From assembly GCF_000317515.1 (NCBI RefSeq), contig NC_019738.1, positions 6,846,001-6,910,000 on the forward strand: DNA of 64,000 nt, in the 5' to 3' direction. The notes beneath the pieces were generated by a model that was given only the letters and a program-made list of their open reading frames with translations, made no database searches and was not told the DNA's origin. This DNA comes from Allocoleopsis franciscana PCC 7113 (GTDB lineage: Bacteria; Cyanobacteriota; Cyanobacteriia; Cyanobacteriales; Coleofasciculaceae). Shown here one piece after another: positions 29,413 to 39,339 of this stretch; position 1 is the first letter of the stretch; each line of letters begins with the position of its first letter. Position numbers and translations under genes: made by a program.

Positions 29413-30186
29413 ATGAAACCGACTAACTCTACTCAGAATAACCTGAACTCGCCTAAGCAGTGGCTTGTGCCATTAGTTCTCACTATCCTTACGGGTTTAG
29501 GTTTTAAGTTAATTTGGACAAAATCTGGACGTACCCTCATGGCAATCTGGAATTGGTTGTGGGGTATTCCTATTGAATCCGGCGGCAAAATTGCGGTAGA
29601 AGCAGCGTGGGACTCTGTAAAATCGATGCAACAATCCGTCGCTCAACTGGCTGAATCTGTTGCGACAGCCGTTGCTGCTTATGAGAAAGTTAAATCGAAA
29701 TATGCAGCCAAACAGCAAGAATTTAAACAGGCTGAAAATCAAGCTTTACTCGCTTATAAACAAGCTAATGAAGAAGCGGCAAGACTGGCAATGAGTCGGG
29801 CTATTGCAATTGAACGGCTACTCCCGAAAATGGGTGAACAAGTCAGTCAAGCTGAAAAAGTTGTCGTATCTGCCAAAGCAAAACTGCATCGAGAACGAGA
29901 AAAATTAGAAGCCTATCAAACAGAGATGCAAAATCTTAAGGCTTTAGCAGAAATCAACGAAGCATTAGAAACAATTGCCCAAGTTGATAGTACTTTAGAT
30001 ATTAATTCAGCTCGCTATCAATTTGAATCAGCACAAGCAGCCGTCGAAGAGCGATATTTCAAAGCAAATGCCCACGCGGAACTCATTGAAAATCCTGCTG
30101 AAAGGCTGCAAGCAGATTTAGATCATTTGACACTTAACGATGAAATTTCCCGCCGCCTCGCCCAATTGAAAGGCGAACGAGGCTGA
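29413..30186 (+). CDS. Membrane-anchored coiled-coil protein, PspA/IM30-like
   Basis: The 257-residue protein has one N-terminal membrane helix (about 17-35, VPLVLTILTGLGFKLIW) followed by a long alanine-, glutamate- and lysine-rich coiled coil (about 70-205). The C-terminal part (ARYQFESAQAAVEERYFKAN) recalls PspA/Vipp1 helices. A membrane anchor is not usual for PspA, so this may be a distant relative or a convergent coiled coil. Its position in the CHAT/kinase cassette and the shared leader suggest a role in membrane sensing or repair downstream of the receptor. The function is inferred. Confidence 0.6.
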   Translation: MKPTNSTQNNLNSPKQWLVPLVLTILTGLGFKLIWTKSGRTLMAIWNWLWGIPIESGGKIAVEAAWDSVKSMQQSVAQLAESVATAVAAYEKVKSKYAAKQQEFKQAENQALLAYKQANEEAARLAMSRAIAIERLLPKMGEQVSQAEKVVVSAKAKLHREREKLEAYQTEMQNLKALAEINEALETIAQVDSTLDINSARYQFESAQAAVEERYFKANAHAELIENPAERLQADLDHLTLNDEISRRLAQLKGERG

Positions 30187-30358
30187 TTATAGATTTGGGA
30201 GGCAAGGATTTTAGATTAAAAAAGTATTCCCTTATTTACTCCCGCTAAAATCGTTAATTCCATTATCAGAAATCAACTCCCAAGTCGAGAATCTGCTGGC
30301 TTTATGGCATCACCTCCGTTTCTCTCCAAATCGAACTGTAGAAAGAATCTAAACTATT

Positions 30359-31720
30359 ATGGAAACCACAGAAGCCGTCAGAGTTAAAAAACGCCGAATT
30401 CCTCCCATTTTCTATATTCTGATGGTAGGATTAAGCTTAATTTCAGCTCCTCGATTTTTAGGTACTTTTAAAAGCGGGTCTAGGAGCGGAAGTATTGGCA
30501 ATTATTTGCTAATTTCCGAAAAGGTAACTTCCGATAAAAAACAGGGAATTGAAGCCTTTGCTAAAGGAGATTACCAACAAGCGATCGCATCCTTTAAAAA
30601 CTCCCTTCTCCAACAACCAAACGACCCGGAAACGCTCATCTACTTAAATAACGCCCAAGCCGGAAATGATGCCCTGAAGATAGCAGTAAGTGTACCCATT
30701 GGTAGCAACTTAAACGTAGCTCAAGAAATCCTGCGGGGGGTGGCTACAGCCCAGGCTGAAATTAACAAAAATGGCGGGATTAACGGACAGAAATTGCAAG
30801 TTCAGATTGTCAATGATGAAAATGACCCAAAAATTGCCCGAAAACTAGCTCAGGATTTAGTTAACGATCCACAAGTTCTTGGGGTTTTGGGACACAATTC
30901 CAGTGATGCCTCTCTCGCGGCTGCTCCGATCTATCAAAAAAAGGGATTGGTGATGATATCTGCCACCTCATCAGCCAATAATCTCTCTGGATTTGGTAGC
31001 TATATTTTTCGCACCGTTCCCGCAGCGAATGTAATGGCAGAAACTTTAGCCGACTATGCGATTAAAACGGCCCGCAAAACCAAAATTGCCTTTTGTTACG
31101 ATTCCCAAACACAGAGCAATGTTTCGTTCAAAGATGAATTTTTGGCGGCGTTAGTAAGCAAGGGAGGGCAATTAGTACCAACCGTTTGTGACTTATCAGC
31201 TCCTAACTTTAACCCCTCTACGGCGGTGACTCAAGCTATTAACAGTGGTGCTGATGGGTTGTTTATTTCCAGCCACATTGATCGCATAGAATCTGCGATC
31301 GCGCTGGCAAAAGCCAATCAAGGCAAATTAGCTCTATTTAGCAGCCCCACATTATATACCGTCAAAACCTTACAAGCTGGGCAGCAGGACGTTAAGGGAT
31401 TAGCCCTCGCCGCCCCTTGGCATCCCCAAGTTAACCCGTCTTTTGCACAAAAAATGACTCAACAGTGGCGCGGAAAAGTTAGCTGGCGCACTGCTACCGC
31501 CTATGATGCTACCCAAGCCATGATTGCAGGGTTGCAGCAAAGTCAAAACCGTGAAGGTTTACAGCAAGCGTTGCACAGTCAGGGGTTTAGCGTCCAGGGA
31601 GCCAGTGGTGCTGTCAGATTTGCTCCTAGTGGCGATCGCATCAGTCAGCCAGTCATTGTCCAAGTTCAGTCTAAGGGTGTTGATCACGACTTCGTGATGC
31701 TACCGACAACAGACCCCTGA
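30359..31720 (+). CDS. Membrane-anchored periplasmic ligand-binding protein (paralogue of the CHAT receptor's sensor half)
   Basis: The 453-residue protein has an N-terminal basic stretch (KKRR), one membrane helix (about 15-33), a TPR-like motif (AKGDYQQAIASFKNSLLQQPND), and a Leu/Ile/Val-type binding domain (about 105-450) with IAVSVPIGSN and LGHNSSDASLAAAPIY. These motifs align directly with residues about 430-836 of the CHAT protein at 25281. It lacks any peptidase or other output domain. It may be a decoy or co-receptor that competes for the ligand, or the ancestral sensor. No ABC permease or ATPase genes adjoin it, so a transport role is unlikely. Confidence 0.85.
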   Translation: METTEAVRVKKRRIPPIFYILMVGLSLISAPRFLGTFKSGSRSGSIGNYLLISEKVTSDKKQGIEAFAKGDYQQAIASFKNSLLQQPNDPETLIYLNNAQAGNDALKIAVSVPIGSNLNVAQEILRGVATAQAEINKNGGINGQKLQVQIVNDENDPKIARKLAQDLVNDPQVLGVLGHNSSDASLAAAPIYQKKGLVMISATSSANNLSGFGSYIFRTVPAANVMAETLADYAIKTARKTKIAFCYDSQTQSNVSFKDEFLAALVSKGGQLVPTVCDLSAPNFNPSTAVTQAINSGADGLFISSHIDRIESAIALAKANQGKLALFSSPTLYTVKTLQAGQQDVKGLALAAPWHPQVNPSFAQKMTQQWRGKVSWRTATAYDATQAMIAGLQQSQNREGLQQALHSQGFSVQGASGAVRFAPSGDRISQPVIVQVQSKGVDHDFVMLPTTDP

Positions 31721-31843
31721 ACAGTTCAACCTATACCCTATACTTTCCTATCCAATAGGAATGAACTGAAAATCAGAGCCAAAAACTCTGCGTCTCTTTG
31801 CGAAAACCTCCGTGACCTCTGCGTTAAAAAACCAATTACTCCG

Positions 31844-32431
31844 ATGCTAACGGATTCGATATCAGTTGGAAACCAAGTTTTGTCCTCGTCAGCTCAAACC
31901 TTCTTGCAAAAGCTAAAACAGCTTGACTTGGAGTCAATCGAAAAGCGACTCATGCAATCCGGGTGGACTCGCCAGCAAGCCACATTGGCGATTAACCGCT
32001 ACAAAATGTTCTTATCTGTAGCCTATCTGCATCCCCACATTCCGCTAGTCCCGTCTCAAGAAATCGATCGGGTCTGGCATTACCACATTTTGCATACACG
32101 CAAGTATTATCAGGATTGTCAGATGCTGTTCGGTCGTTTCCTTCACCATGAACCTGATGTAGAGTACTGGCATCAGCCAAACCCAGTTTCGCTGAATACC
32201 GCTTTTGCTCAAACCACAGCACTCCTGGTGCAGTACTTCGGTAACACAGCGTTAGGAGATGCCCGCTTGGAGCAACCTGACAGCCTCTTAATTTCAGAAA
32301 ACTTGCCTCAACAACAGCCATTATCTGAAAACGGTGACTTCCACCTGCATCCTAGTGCCTGTGGCAGACCGACAAGCCGCCTACTGGAAACATCCGACTT
32401 GAGACCAGCCACAAATTGCCCAAACCTTTGA
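31844..32431 (+). CDS. Glycine-rich-domain-like (DUF1399) protein
   Basis: The 195-residue protein has the N-terminal helical domain seen in glycine-rich-domain-containing proteins, with EIDRVWHYHILHTRKYYQDCQMLFG (about 66-90) as the signature. Its histidines suggest a metal site. The C-terminal 60 residues are low complexity and proline/serine rich. Function is unknown in bacteria. The upstream spacer (about 31785-31835) carries the dispersed CTCTGCG...CCTCTGCGTT sequence common in cyanobacteria. The ATG at 31844 fits the domain start. Confidence 0.7.
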   Translation: MLTDSISVGNQVLSSSAQTFLQKLKQLDLESIEKRLMQSGWTRQQATLAINRYKMFLSVAYLHPHIPLVPSQEIDRVWHYHILHTRKYYQDCQMLFGRFLHHEPDVEYWHQPNPVSLNTAFAQTTALLVQYFGNTALGDARLEQPDSLLISENLPQQQPLSENGDFHLHPSACGRPTSRLLETSDLRPATNCPNL

Positions 32432-32544
32432 AATCAATAGATTTTAAGCGGCTACGTCGCTAAATTTAACCTAAAACTAGGAAAAGAACTTCCCGCCAAA
32501 GAAACCCGCGCCATACCATCTCAGTGGTTGGCGCTAGGACTCCA

Positions 32545-34059
32545 TCAGGAAGCCAAGGTTAGACCTGTGGCAGGTGTGGCAGAGGGAACATTAACCTGAG
32601 ACACCTCAGTTCCCCAAGGACTAGGCAGTTGCGCCGACCACAGCCGTTCGTCCAGAAGCGACTGCGCCAGTAAGCGGCGGTAAAGGTTACTCAACTCAAT
32701 GGCTACCCCACTCCAGCTAAAATTCTGACGCACTCGAACAGACGCTTGCTCTTTGAGTTGGGTTGCCCACAATTCATCGGTTAAGATGCGATCGATCGCC
32801 GCTGCAAAGGCCGCCTTATCCTGAGCAGGAACAAGCAACCCGGTTTCCTCCGGTATCACCGTGAACTTCAATCCTCCAACATCTGAGGCCACCACAGGCG
32901 TACCACAAGCCATTGCCTCGATCGCCACCAACCCAAACGGCTCATAATGGCTGGGAATCACACAAACATCGGCGGCGGCGTAGTAAAGGGGCAGCACATC
33001 GTGACCCAAACGCCCGGAAAACAGCGTTTGTTGGGTCAGCCCAACCTCCTGTACAATTTTCTCAATTCGTTGGCGTTCTTGTCCATCTCCCAGTTCGGCA
33101 TCGCTGCCGCCAGCCATCACCAAGCGAACATTGCCTTTGACTCTCGCCTGGGACATCGCCACTGCACGCACCAGCGTTTCAATGCCTTTGCAAGGGTCAA
33201 ATCGTCCCACATACAGAATAATCTGCTCGGTTGGATCAAGTCCTAACTGCTCTCTAGCCTCCATTTTCGGGATGATGCGGAAATTCTCCAAGTCAGTCCC
33301 ACAAGGAACCATTTCGATGCAACCCTGCTCAGAAACCAGGGATTGCAAGGTTTCCCGCTCTTGAGGACTCGTCGCCACCACACAACTGGCTTGCTCCAAA
33401 ATCTGCCGTTCAACCGCCAACCGTATCTGCTGCATGGGCGATCGCGCAGCCAGCGCTTTGTATTTGACGGCTCCCAGTGAATGATAGGTGTGAATTAGTT
33501 GAATATTGCTTTCGGCTTGTAGTTGCAAGCCAACCCAAGCGGAAAGCCAGTAATTCGTATGAACTAAGGGATAATTCGTGCCTTCTTTACTCTGAAATTT
33601 TTGGAAGGCCTCCACAAATTGGGGCATGTATTCAAACAACTCCTGTCGCGCAATGAAGGCTTGAGGTCCGGCAACCAAGCGAATCGTGCGACAGTGGGGG
33701 GAATGCTGCACAATTGGCTCATCGTCTGGATGAGTTTTGCGGGTGAATATATCCACCTGCCACCCTAATTTCGCCAAAGCTTCGCCCACTTGGCGCACGT
33801 AAACATTTTGACCCCCAGCTTCTTGTGCCCCCACTTCAGTCGCGGCATCGCCATGAGCCAAAATCAGAGCAATAGGCTGCCTGCCAGGAATCGCTGGACG
33901 GGTAGAGTGGAAAGGTGAGGCGCTACTCTGCGCTTGATTTAAGCCAACAGATGCAGGAGAGTCCTGATTTTTTTTCAACATTAAAGAATTTTCCTCTTGC
34001 TGTGCGATCGCCTTGTGCGATGCCTCTTCGGTAATCGGCTGCCCATCCAGATGTGACAT
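32545..34059 (-). CDS. GT4 family glycosyltransferase (GT-B fold)
   Basis: The 504-residue protein has a disordered N-terminus (about 1-60), then a GT-B fold. HGDAATEVGAQEAGGQNVYV is the acceptor-side glycine loop seen in sucrose-phosphate synthase and MshA-like enzymes. Further motifs are ILYVGRFDPCKGIETL and the donor-site EPFGLVAIE with the E-x7-E motif. It transfers a sugar from a nucleotide sugar with retention of configuration. The acceptor is unknown; sucrose phosphate, a glycolipid or a polysaccharide are possible. It is monocistronic, with an AT-rich spacer of 234 bp upstream. Confidence 0.85.
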   Translation of the reverse strand: MSHLDGQPITEEASHKAIAQQEENSLMLKKNQDSPASVGLNQAQSSASPFHSTRPAIPGRQPIALILAHGDAATEVGAQEAGGQNVYVRQVGEALAKLGWQVDIFTRKTHPDDEPIVQHSPHCRTIRLVAGPQAFIARQELFEYMPQFVEAFQKFQSKEGTNYPLVHTNYWLSAWVGLQLQAESNIQLIHTYHSLGAVKYKALAARSPMQQIRLAVERQILEQASCVVATSPQERETLQSLVSEQGCIEMVPCGTDLENFRIIPKMEAREQLGLDPTEQIILYVGRFDPCKGIETLVRAVAMSQARVKGNVRLVMAGGSDAELGDGQERQRIEKIVQEVGLTQQTLFSGRLGHDVLPLYYAAADVCVIPSHYEPFGLVAIEAMACGTPVVASDVGGLKFTVIPEETGLLVPAQDKAAFAAAIDRILTDELWATQLKEQASVRVRQNFSWSGVAIELSNLYRRLLAQSLLDERLWSAQLPSPWGTEVSQVNVPSATPATGLTLAS

Positions 34060-34293
34060 ACTTTTTCTCTCCTACACGAGGAATTCATGATTCCAATGTT
34101 TTAACCCGCTTGCACTCCATTCCGCCAGGGTAGAAAAAGGTGGATACTCTATGCTCCACTTCACGTTTATACTCTCATCCGATTTCGGAAGTGACCGTCT
34201 ATACTTTGTCTTGCTCCAGTCAACATACAAATTAGAAACGTCAAGGAAAAGAATAAAAATCCCTGTCCCCTAACCCCTGAGTTGTATTTTTAC

Positions 34294-35292
34294 TTAGCCA
34301 AAGCACACCAGCCACACAGGTAGCATCAGCAGCAATCCCACAAAACTCAAGGCAATACTACTCGCTAGTAATTCCCGGTCTAGCTCATAAACTTCTGCTA
34401 ATATCAGCACCGAAAGTCCCGTGGGCGTTCCCGACATGAGCACTAGTGTTAGACGAGAGTCGCCAGTTAATCCGAAATAAGTAGCACCTAATCCTACGAG
34501 CATCGGTACGATGACAACTTTTAACAACGTTGGCATCCAGGCTCGTTTCAAACTTCGCCATCCATGCACAGACCCCAGTCGCAGACCAACCAACAATAAA
34601 GCAAAGGCAATCACGACCCAGACGGCTTGCTCTAATCCTGTTTCCAGACTAGAAGGTAGTTCTATATTTCGAGTACTAAAGCCAATGATAAAAGCCCATA
34701 GGGTCGGAACCGTCAGCACATCTCGCAACTGAATCCACCAATGATTTTTGCTGTCACTACGACCAAAATAACTGGCAATAAACACAGCAATGCCATAGTT
34801 GCCCACAACATTACTAGTAACGCTAAATAACACAGGCCAGCTAATATTTTCCGTACCAAAGAGAACCTGTGTCAGTGCCAAACCAATAAACCCTGTATTG
34901 CCTAACATGGAAGCCAGGATGAAACTTCCAAGACTTGCCCGCCCCAGCTTGTTAATATTAGAAAATGAGAAATCAAGCAGGGAATTTTTTGGGCTTTCTG
35001 GAGATGACTCGGTGGTGTTTCCACGGCTTAACCCTGGCAATCCCCACCAACTCAACAGGGCTAAGCCCATACTCAGCAGCAATACTCCGACTGCTACCAA
35101 AGGAATCAATTCCCCCCCATGGGATAACTCTGTCTGCCGCCCTAAAACAAGAAGTTGTAGTGGCACTCCCACCCAATAAAGCGCAAGACCGAGTAGCTTG
35201 GGAAAACGTTCTGGAATAAACCGAAAGAGTACGAACCCTAACCCTGACCAGAAGATCAGAGGGGCGTAGGCGTGGAACAAAGAGTCAATCAT
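34294..35292 (-). CDS. AEC (auxin efflux carrier) family transporter
   Basis: The 332-residue protein has about ten membrane segments in two five-helix halves. Family motifs include FILASMLGNTGFIGLAL (unwound helix of the first half) and LMSGTPTGLSVLILAE (second half). AEC members in bacteria export small organic acids or similar anions, and the substrate cannot be predicted. The ATG at 35292 gives a full first helix. A cyanobacterial origin is typical and nothing adjacent is related. Confidence 0.85.
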   Translation of the reverse strand: MIDSLFHAYAPLIFWSGLGFVLFRFIPERFPKLLGLALYWVGVPLQLLVLGRQTELSHGGELIPLVAVGVLLLSMGLALLSWWGLPGLSRGNTTESSPESPKNSLLDFSFSNINKLGRASLGSFILASMLGNTGFIGLALTQVLFGTENISWPVLFSVTSNVVGNYGIAVFIASYFGRSDSKNHWWIQLRDVLTVPTLWAFIIGFSTRNIELPSSLETGLEQAVWVVIAFALLLVGLRLGSVHGWRSLKRAWMPTLLKVVIVPMLVGLGATYFGLTGDSRLTLVLMSGTPTGLSVLILAEVYELDRELLASSIALSFVGLLLMLPVWLVCFG

Positions 35293-35529
35293 AGACGGTA
35301 GAATGGCAATCTTGTCTAGGTGAAATTAGGCCGTGAACGCCATGTAGTTTACGGAACAATTTTTGCCATTCGCATCAATTCCAAGGGGGTGCAACTGTTT
35401 CCAGGGTAGCAAGGACACTAGAACTAGCTTTCTACCCAGAAGGATTAGATGCACTTCGCGTTCCGCTCACCCTCATCTTGACTTGAAATCAGCTTTAGAG
35501 GCAAGTCTTCTGCAAGAGATAGAAAAATG

Positions 35530-35558
35530 AACCCCTCTCCTGGGTAAGGGGAGGGGTT
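35530..35558. terminator. C-rich/G-rich inverted repeat (dispersed palindrome)
   Basis: AACCCCTCTCC and GGGGAGGGGTT pair around a 7-base loop in the 394-bp gap between the AEC gene and hsp20. Translated, the surrounding sequence gives the familiar NPSPYPGEGF repeat seen in many cyanobacteria, so it is probably a mobile palindromic repeat that may also terminate transcription. The rest of the gap (35293-35686) shows no gene. Confidence 0.55.
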
Positions 35559-35686
35559 CTTGGTATGGATGGAAGAGATCCTCATGAACGGTAGCTCACT
35601 ACCCAGGATGAAAATAGAATAGGAAACCATTGGGTGCCGTTTCAGCCTCTATTTTCAAGAAGGGTTTATTCCATCGTCACTGAAGA

Positions 35687-36127
35687 TTAACCGATGTTTA
35701 CTTTGACAACTTTAGTCTTTTCGTCTTCAGCTTTCGGTAGAGTCAGACTCAGGATGCCATCTTTGTATTCGGCTTGCACTTGATCATTTTGAATTCGAGT
35801 CGATAACGGAATCACTCGCCGAAACTGACCATAGCGAAATTCAGTGCGCGTGACACCTTTTTCTTCAGTTTTGGTTTCTTCTTTTCGCTCACCGCTAATC
35901 GACAGAGAATCAGCCGTCACTTGCACATCCAAGTCTTTAGCTTCTATCCCAGGAACTTCTAGTTTTAGGTGGATCGCTTCAGGGGTTTCATGCAATTCCA
36001 CTGGCGGGATAAAGGCAAGTCCTAAATTTTCCCCATCAGTAGTGTGTGTCAGGCTATCAAACAGACGGTTCATTTGCCGTTGTAGGGTGTCAACTTCCCG
36101 GAAGGGTTCCCAACGAATGAGTTGCAT
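35687..36127 (-). CDS. Small heat-shock protein Hsp20 (alpha-crystallin)
   Basis: The 146-residue protein has the N-terminal WEPFREVDTLQRQMNRLF, an alpha-crystallin domain (about 40-130) with EVPGIEAKDLDVQV and GERKEE, and YKDGILSLTLPKAED near the end. This is the usual form of cyanobacterial HspA (16-17 kDa). It binds unfolding proteins and protects membranes and photosystems under heat and light stress. A strong AGGAGGT site lies 8 bases before the ATG at 36127. The 5' leader contains a small GGTC-GACC hairpin but no convincing RNA thermometer. The classical C-terminal IXI motif is present only in degenerate form (VVKVNIG). Confidence 0.92.
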   Translation of the reverse strand: MQLIRWEPFREVDTLQRQMNRLFDSLTHTTDGENLGLAFIPPVELHETPEAIHLKLEVPGIEAKDLDVQVTADSLSISGERKEETKTEEKGVTRTEFRYGQFRRVIPLSTRIQNDQVQAEYKDGILSLTLPKAEDEKTKVVKVNIG

Positions 36128-36274
36128 AGTTGTTACCTCCTAAGATTGACTTTTCGGTTGAAAGAGATAAATTATCAGGGTCTCTTTTTGACCTTTTTCT
36201 AATATTTAGGATATTTAAAATAACGGTCAACGGAAGTTCGGCTTTGTGATCAGAGGGTGTAGCAATTTCCGAAC

Positions 36275-38515
36275 TCAATCTAGGGTGATTCGTTCGAGTC
36301 GTTCGCAAACCGTATTTTTGCCAGCCTCTACTTGCTCTTGACTGAGCTCAAAGAATTCGGAACTCTCTCCAAACTGAGCATGGCTAATATCGGCGCTGTT
36401 GAGATTGGTACTGAACAAGTTAGCACCTCTGAGATCAGCATCTCTCAAGTCAGCGCCACTGAGGTTGACGTGACGTAAAAGAGCATCGCTCAGATTGGTA
36501 CCTCTGAGATTGCCACCAATCAACTCAGCATGACTCAAGTCTGTATCCCGCAAATTAGCACCCATCAAGCTAGCATGGCTCATTCTGACGTGACGCAGTA
36601 GCGCTCCCTGGAGATTGGCACCCCGCAGGTTTACCGACTCCAAATCAGCGCGGCTGAGATTGGCTTGAGTGAGTTTAGCACTGTGGAGGTTGGCATGGGC
36701 TAGATTAGCATTTTGCAGGTTAGCACCGCTCAAATTCGCCCCGCTCAAGTTAGCATTACTCAAGTCTGCATACTGGAGGTTAGCACCGCTCAAATTCGCC
36801 TGGTTGAGATTGGTATGGCTGAGGTCAGTATACTGAAGGTCTGCTTCTCGCAGGTCGGCACCACTTAAATTAGACGCATTGAGTGTTGCACGGTTCAGTA
36901 TTGCATGGGTCAGATTTGCCTGATGTAAGTCAGCATGACGTAATTTGGTGGCGATCAGCCTCGCACTGCTTAAATTGGCATGATTCATATCCGCCGCAAT
37001 CAACTCTGCCTCATTAAGAATGGCAAAACTCATGTTGGCGTTACTCAGTTTAGCAAGACTCAGGTCAGCCTGAGTGAGATCGGTACCGCACAGATTAGCC
37101 TCACGCATATCAGCCGCGCTCAGGTCGCTATGGCGTAAATCGGTATGGTTTAAGTCATTTCCTCGTAAGTCAGCTCCTTTGAATTGAGAAAAGACTCGGT
37201 AGCTATCTGAATCCCCAACAGGCTGATTATCGGAATGATTATCTCTTACTTTAACGAGGTTGTACTGAACATTTTCCGTATAAATAGCCATTACGAGGTT
37301 AAAAATTTCCAAGAAATTAATAAACCACTGGCATTCCTTTTCGGGATAGTTTTCGTAATAGCGAATCAGTTTGGCAATGCAAACTTCTAGATAAGTCCGA
37401 ACATATTGGCAAATCAAAATAGTTTTGAGTAGAATGACCACGAGAGTCAGCGTATTGCCTTGGGTCGTCAACAAAATGAATAGGTAAGAAGGCTCTTCAC
37501 CATCTTCTGTGGTTAACCATTCAATGATTTGCCGACAGGTTCTTAGCAAAAGGTCAACATTTAAGCTATCTTGATTATGAGATTCATAAAGGTTATCGAG
37601 TTTTTCATACAGCTTAGTTGGGAGAGATTCTGATAAGCCTTTCTGGTGAATGCTAACCCCTAAATATCTCTTTAATCTGTATTTAAATCTAAGATAATTT
37701 AGTTCCCTGGTTTGCTGTAAAAAAATATGAGCTTGGTTGGTATAATCAAATAAGGTGGTTCGAGTAATAACTTTTTTGATTAAACGAATCACTCCCTCTC
37801 CGAGCTTCGTAGGATTAGAGAGTTCTTGGTTTTGAGCTATGGGAGAATTACAGCGAGCGGTATACATTGCCAAATCAAATTTGAACTTTTCTTTCAACCG
37901 CTGAGAAAGATTTCGGGCAATTTCTCGCTGTTCTTTAGGATTCCGAGAATCTAGATATTGGGGTACTAATAAATAGGAGGTATAACGATGACTCCAATAG
38001 CCTCGATCTTGAGAGAGGTGAGGTGCAGCGAATAATTTTAGTTCTTGATAATCTTCTTGATCAACAAAATTAGTAATCCAGCTTTTGAGGCGCTTGAGGC
38101 TGGGTGAAAGAGGGGTTGGCGTTTCCTTGGCATCCGCTAAAATTTCAATTAATTCTTGTATAGATGCAAATTTTCTTTGGGAAGCCCAGTTATTAATTAA
38201 GATGTAACATGAGCGTTTTAAAGTATTTTTAAACTCTTCTTCGTCATTATTCAAAACAATTCGATAAAGAGCCTGCAATCCCTCTGAATTAATGCTACTG
38301 TCGCCAGAAATGAATAAATGTTTAAATTCGATAAGTACTGTTTCTGGGGGCTGGCTATTGACAAGACCTTTCAAAAATTTATAGATTAATTCCTGAGCCT
38401 GCTGGAGACTTTCCGGGTTTGACAAATTGGCCTCTGTAGACCGATCCAGTTCATCAGCATTTAGAAAGATGCGCCCTGTCATATCAAAAAATAGTTTCTG
38501 CCCAGTGTTGGTCAA
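36275..38515 (-). CDS. Large pentapeptide-repeat protein with an unrecognised helical N-terminal domain
   Basis: The 746-residue protein has an N-terminal portion of about 440 residues with no family I recognise. It is mostly helical with charged loops and contains two hydrophobic stretches around 355-390 (LLTTQGNTLTLVVILLKTIL), possibly membrane-associated. From about 450 to 725 it has around 50 A(D/N)LXX pentapeptides forming one long beta-helix, and a short acidic C-terminal tail. Function is unknown. Pentapeptide solenoids often serve as protein-binding scaffolds. It is not in an operon. Confidence 0.75.
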   Translation of the reverse strand: MTNTGQKLFFDMTGRIFLNADELDRSTEANLSNPESLQQAQELIYKFLKGLVNSQPPETVLIEFKHLFISGDSSINSEGLQALYRIVLNNDEEEFKNTLKRSCYILINNWASQRKFASIQELIEILADAKETPTPLSPSLKRLKSWITNFVDQEDYQELKLFAAPHLSQDRGYWSHRYTSYLLVPQYLDSRNPKEQREIARNLSQRLKEKFKFDLAMYTARCNSPIAQNQELSNPTKLGEGVIRLIKKVITRTTLFDYTNQAHIFLQQTRELNYLRFKYRLKRYLGVSIHQKGLSESLPTKLYEKLDNLYESHNQDSLNVDLLLRTCRQIIEWLTTEDGEEPSYLFILLTTQGNTLTLVVILLKTILICQYVRTYLEVCIAKLIRYYENYPEKECQWFINFLEIFNLVMAIYTENVQYNLVKVRDNHSDNQPVGDSDSYRVFSQFKGADLRGNDLNHTDLRHSDLSAADMREANLCGTDLTQADLSLAKLSNANMSFAILNEAELIAADMNHANLSSARLIATKLRHADLHQANLTHAILNRATLNASNLSGADLREADLQYTDLSHTNLNQANLSGANLQYADLSNANLSGANLSGANLQNANLAHANLHSAKLTQANLSRADLESVNLRGANLQGALLRHVRMSHASLMGANLRDTDLSHAELIGGNLRGTNLSDALLRHVNLSGADLRDADLRGANLFSTNLNSADISHAQFGESSEFFELSQEQVEAGKNTVCERLERITLD

Positions 38516-38712
38516 TTTTTGTGGTTTTCTCGGATTGGTAATTGAAGACGTAGTCTCAACTTTTATCCATGCTCCAAGTGCCAGTCCTAGGGTTTAACTT
38601 CTATCATACTAAGAAACTCGTGCCTAAAGATTTAAAAAAACTAAATAGAGAGCCAACGGGGTGAGCCTTACCCACCCTTAACAACTGAACTCCCGGATAC
38701 TTCAAAGGCGTG

Positions 38713-39054
38713 CTATTTTTCTTTCTCGTTAGCTTCTGCTGCGCCTTGCCAAGACTTTTCAAAGACCATTCGCTGTTGAGCATTGTGCAAAAAATAGCCA
38801 CTCATCATCGCAGACGACAGCAACCGACCAAGCTGTTCGCGACTTGTGGTGATTGTAACGCCAAAGTGCTCATGAGGTAAGTGTCCTAACATACTAACAA
38901 GATTGCGTTCCATCACCTGCACTACTTCTAAAGGAGGCTGGGAGAGTTGAGCAACTATCTCTGGGTGTAAAGATTGAACGTATTGCCATAGCAAGTTACT
39001 GCGTTCCTTTTCGCTGTCAAAGAGCTCGGAACCTGAATTTGACAGATTGTTCAT
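38713..39054 (-). CDS. DUF760 family protein
   Basis: A protein of about 113 residues with the DUF760 core: SNLLWQYVQSLHPEIVAQLSQP, then VMERNLVSMLGHLPHEHFGVTITTSREQLGRLLSSAMMSGYFL. DUF760 is found only in cyanobacteria and plastids; some plant members affect light-stress or pigment regulation, but function is unsettled. ATG 39054 is preferred to the upstream TTG-initiated extension (39069). The C-terminal tail is charged (AANEKEK). Confidence 0.82.
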   Translation of the reverse strand: MNNLSNSGSELFDSEKERSNLLWQYVQSLHPEIVAQLSQPPLEVVQVMERNLVSMLGHLPHEHFGVTITTSREQLGRLLSSAMMSGYFLHNAQQRMVFEKSWQGAAEANEKEK

Positions 39055-39339
39055 GGTAGTAACCGCCAATTTGTAAAGTTGTTACGATTTCTATTCACTA
39101 ATTTAGTAAAAGCAGACTTGCAACCCAGGGAGTACAACCGAACTGTCAGAAGACGGATTCTTCTACAATCCAGCGATCAAACGCGGATCGCAACTTAAGC
39201 CACGAATGGGGCGCGATCGCAAATTAAGTCCAAAGAATGAGGGACACTTGACTGATTAATGCTGACACTCGCTGAATAGAGAGACTAGGATCGCGGAAAC
39301 CGTGCTTATTTTTACTCTCTATTTTACCGTGACTGCCTT

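Noticed and set aside
36128-36274. Possible RNA thermometer before hsp20
   Set aside because: The leader has only a short GGTC-GACC hairpin that does not cover the AGGAGG site; not enough to call.
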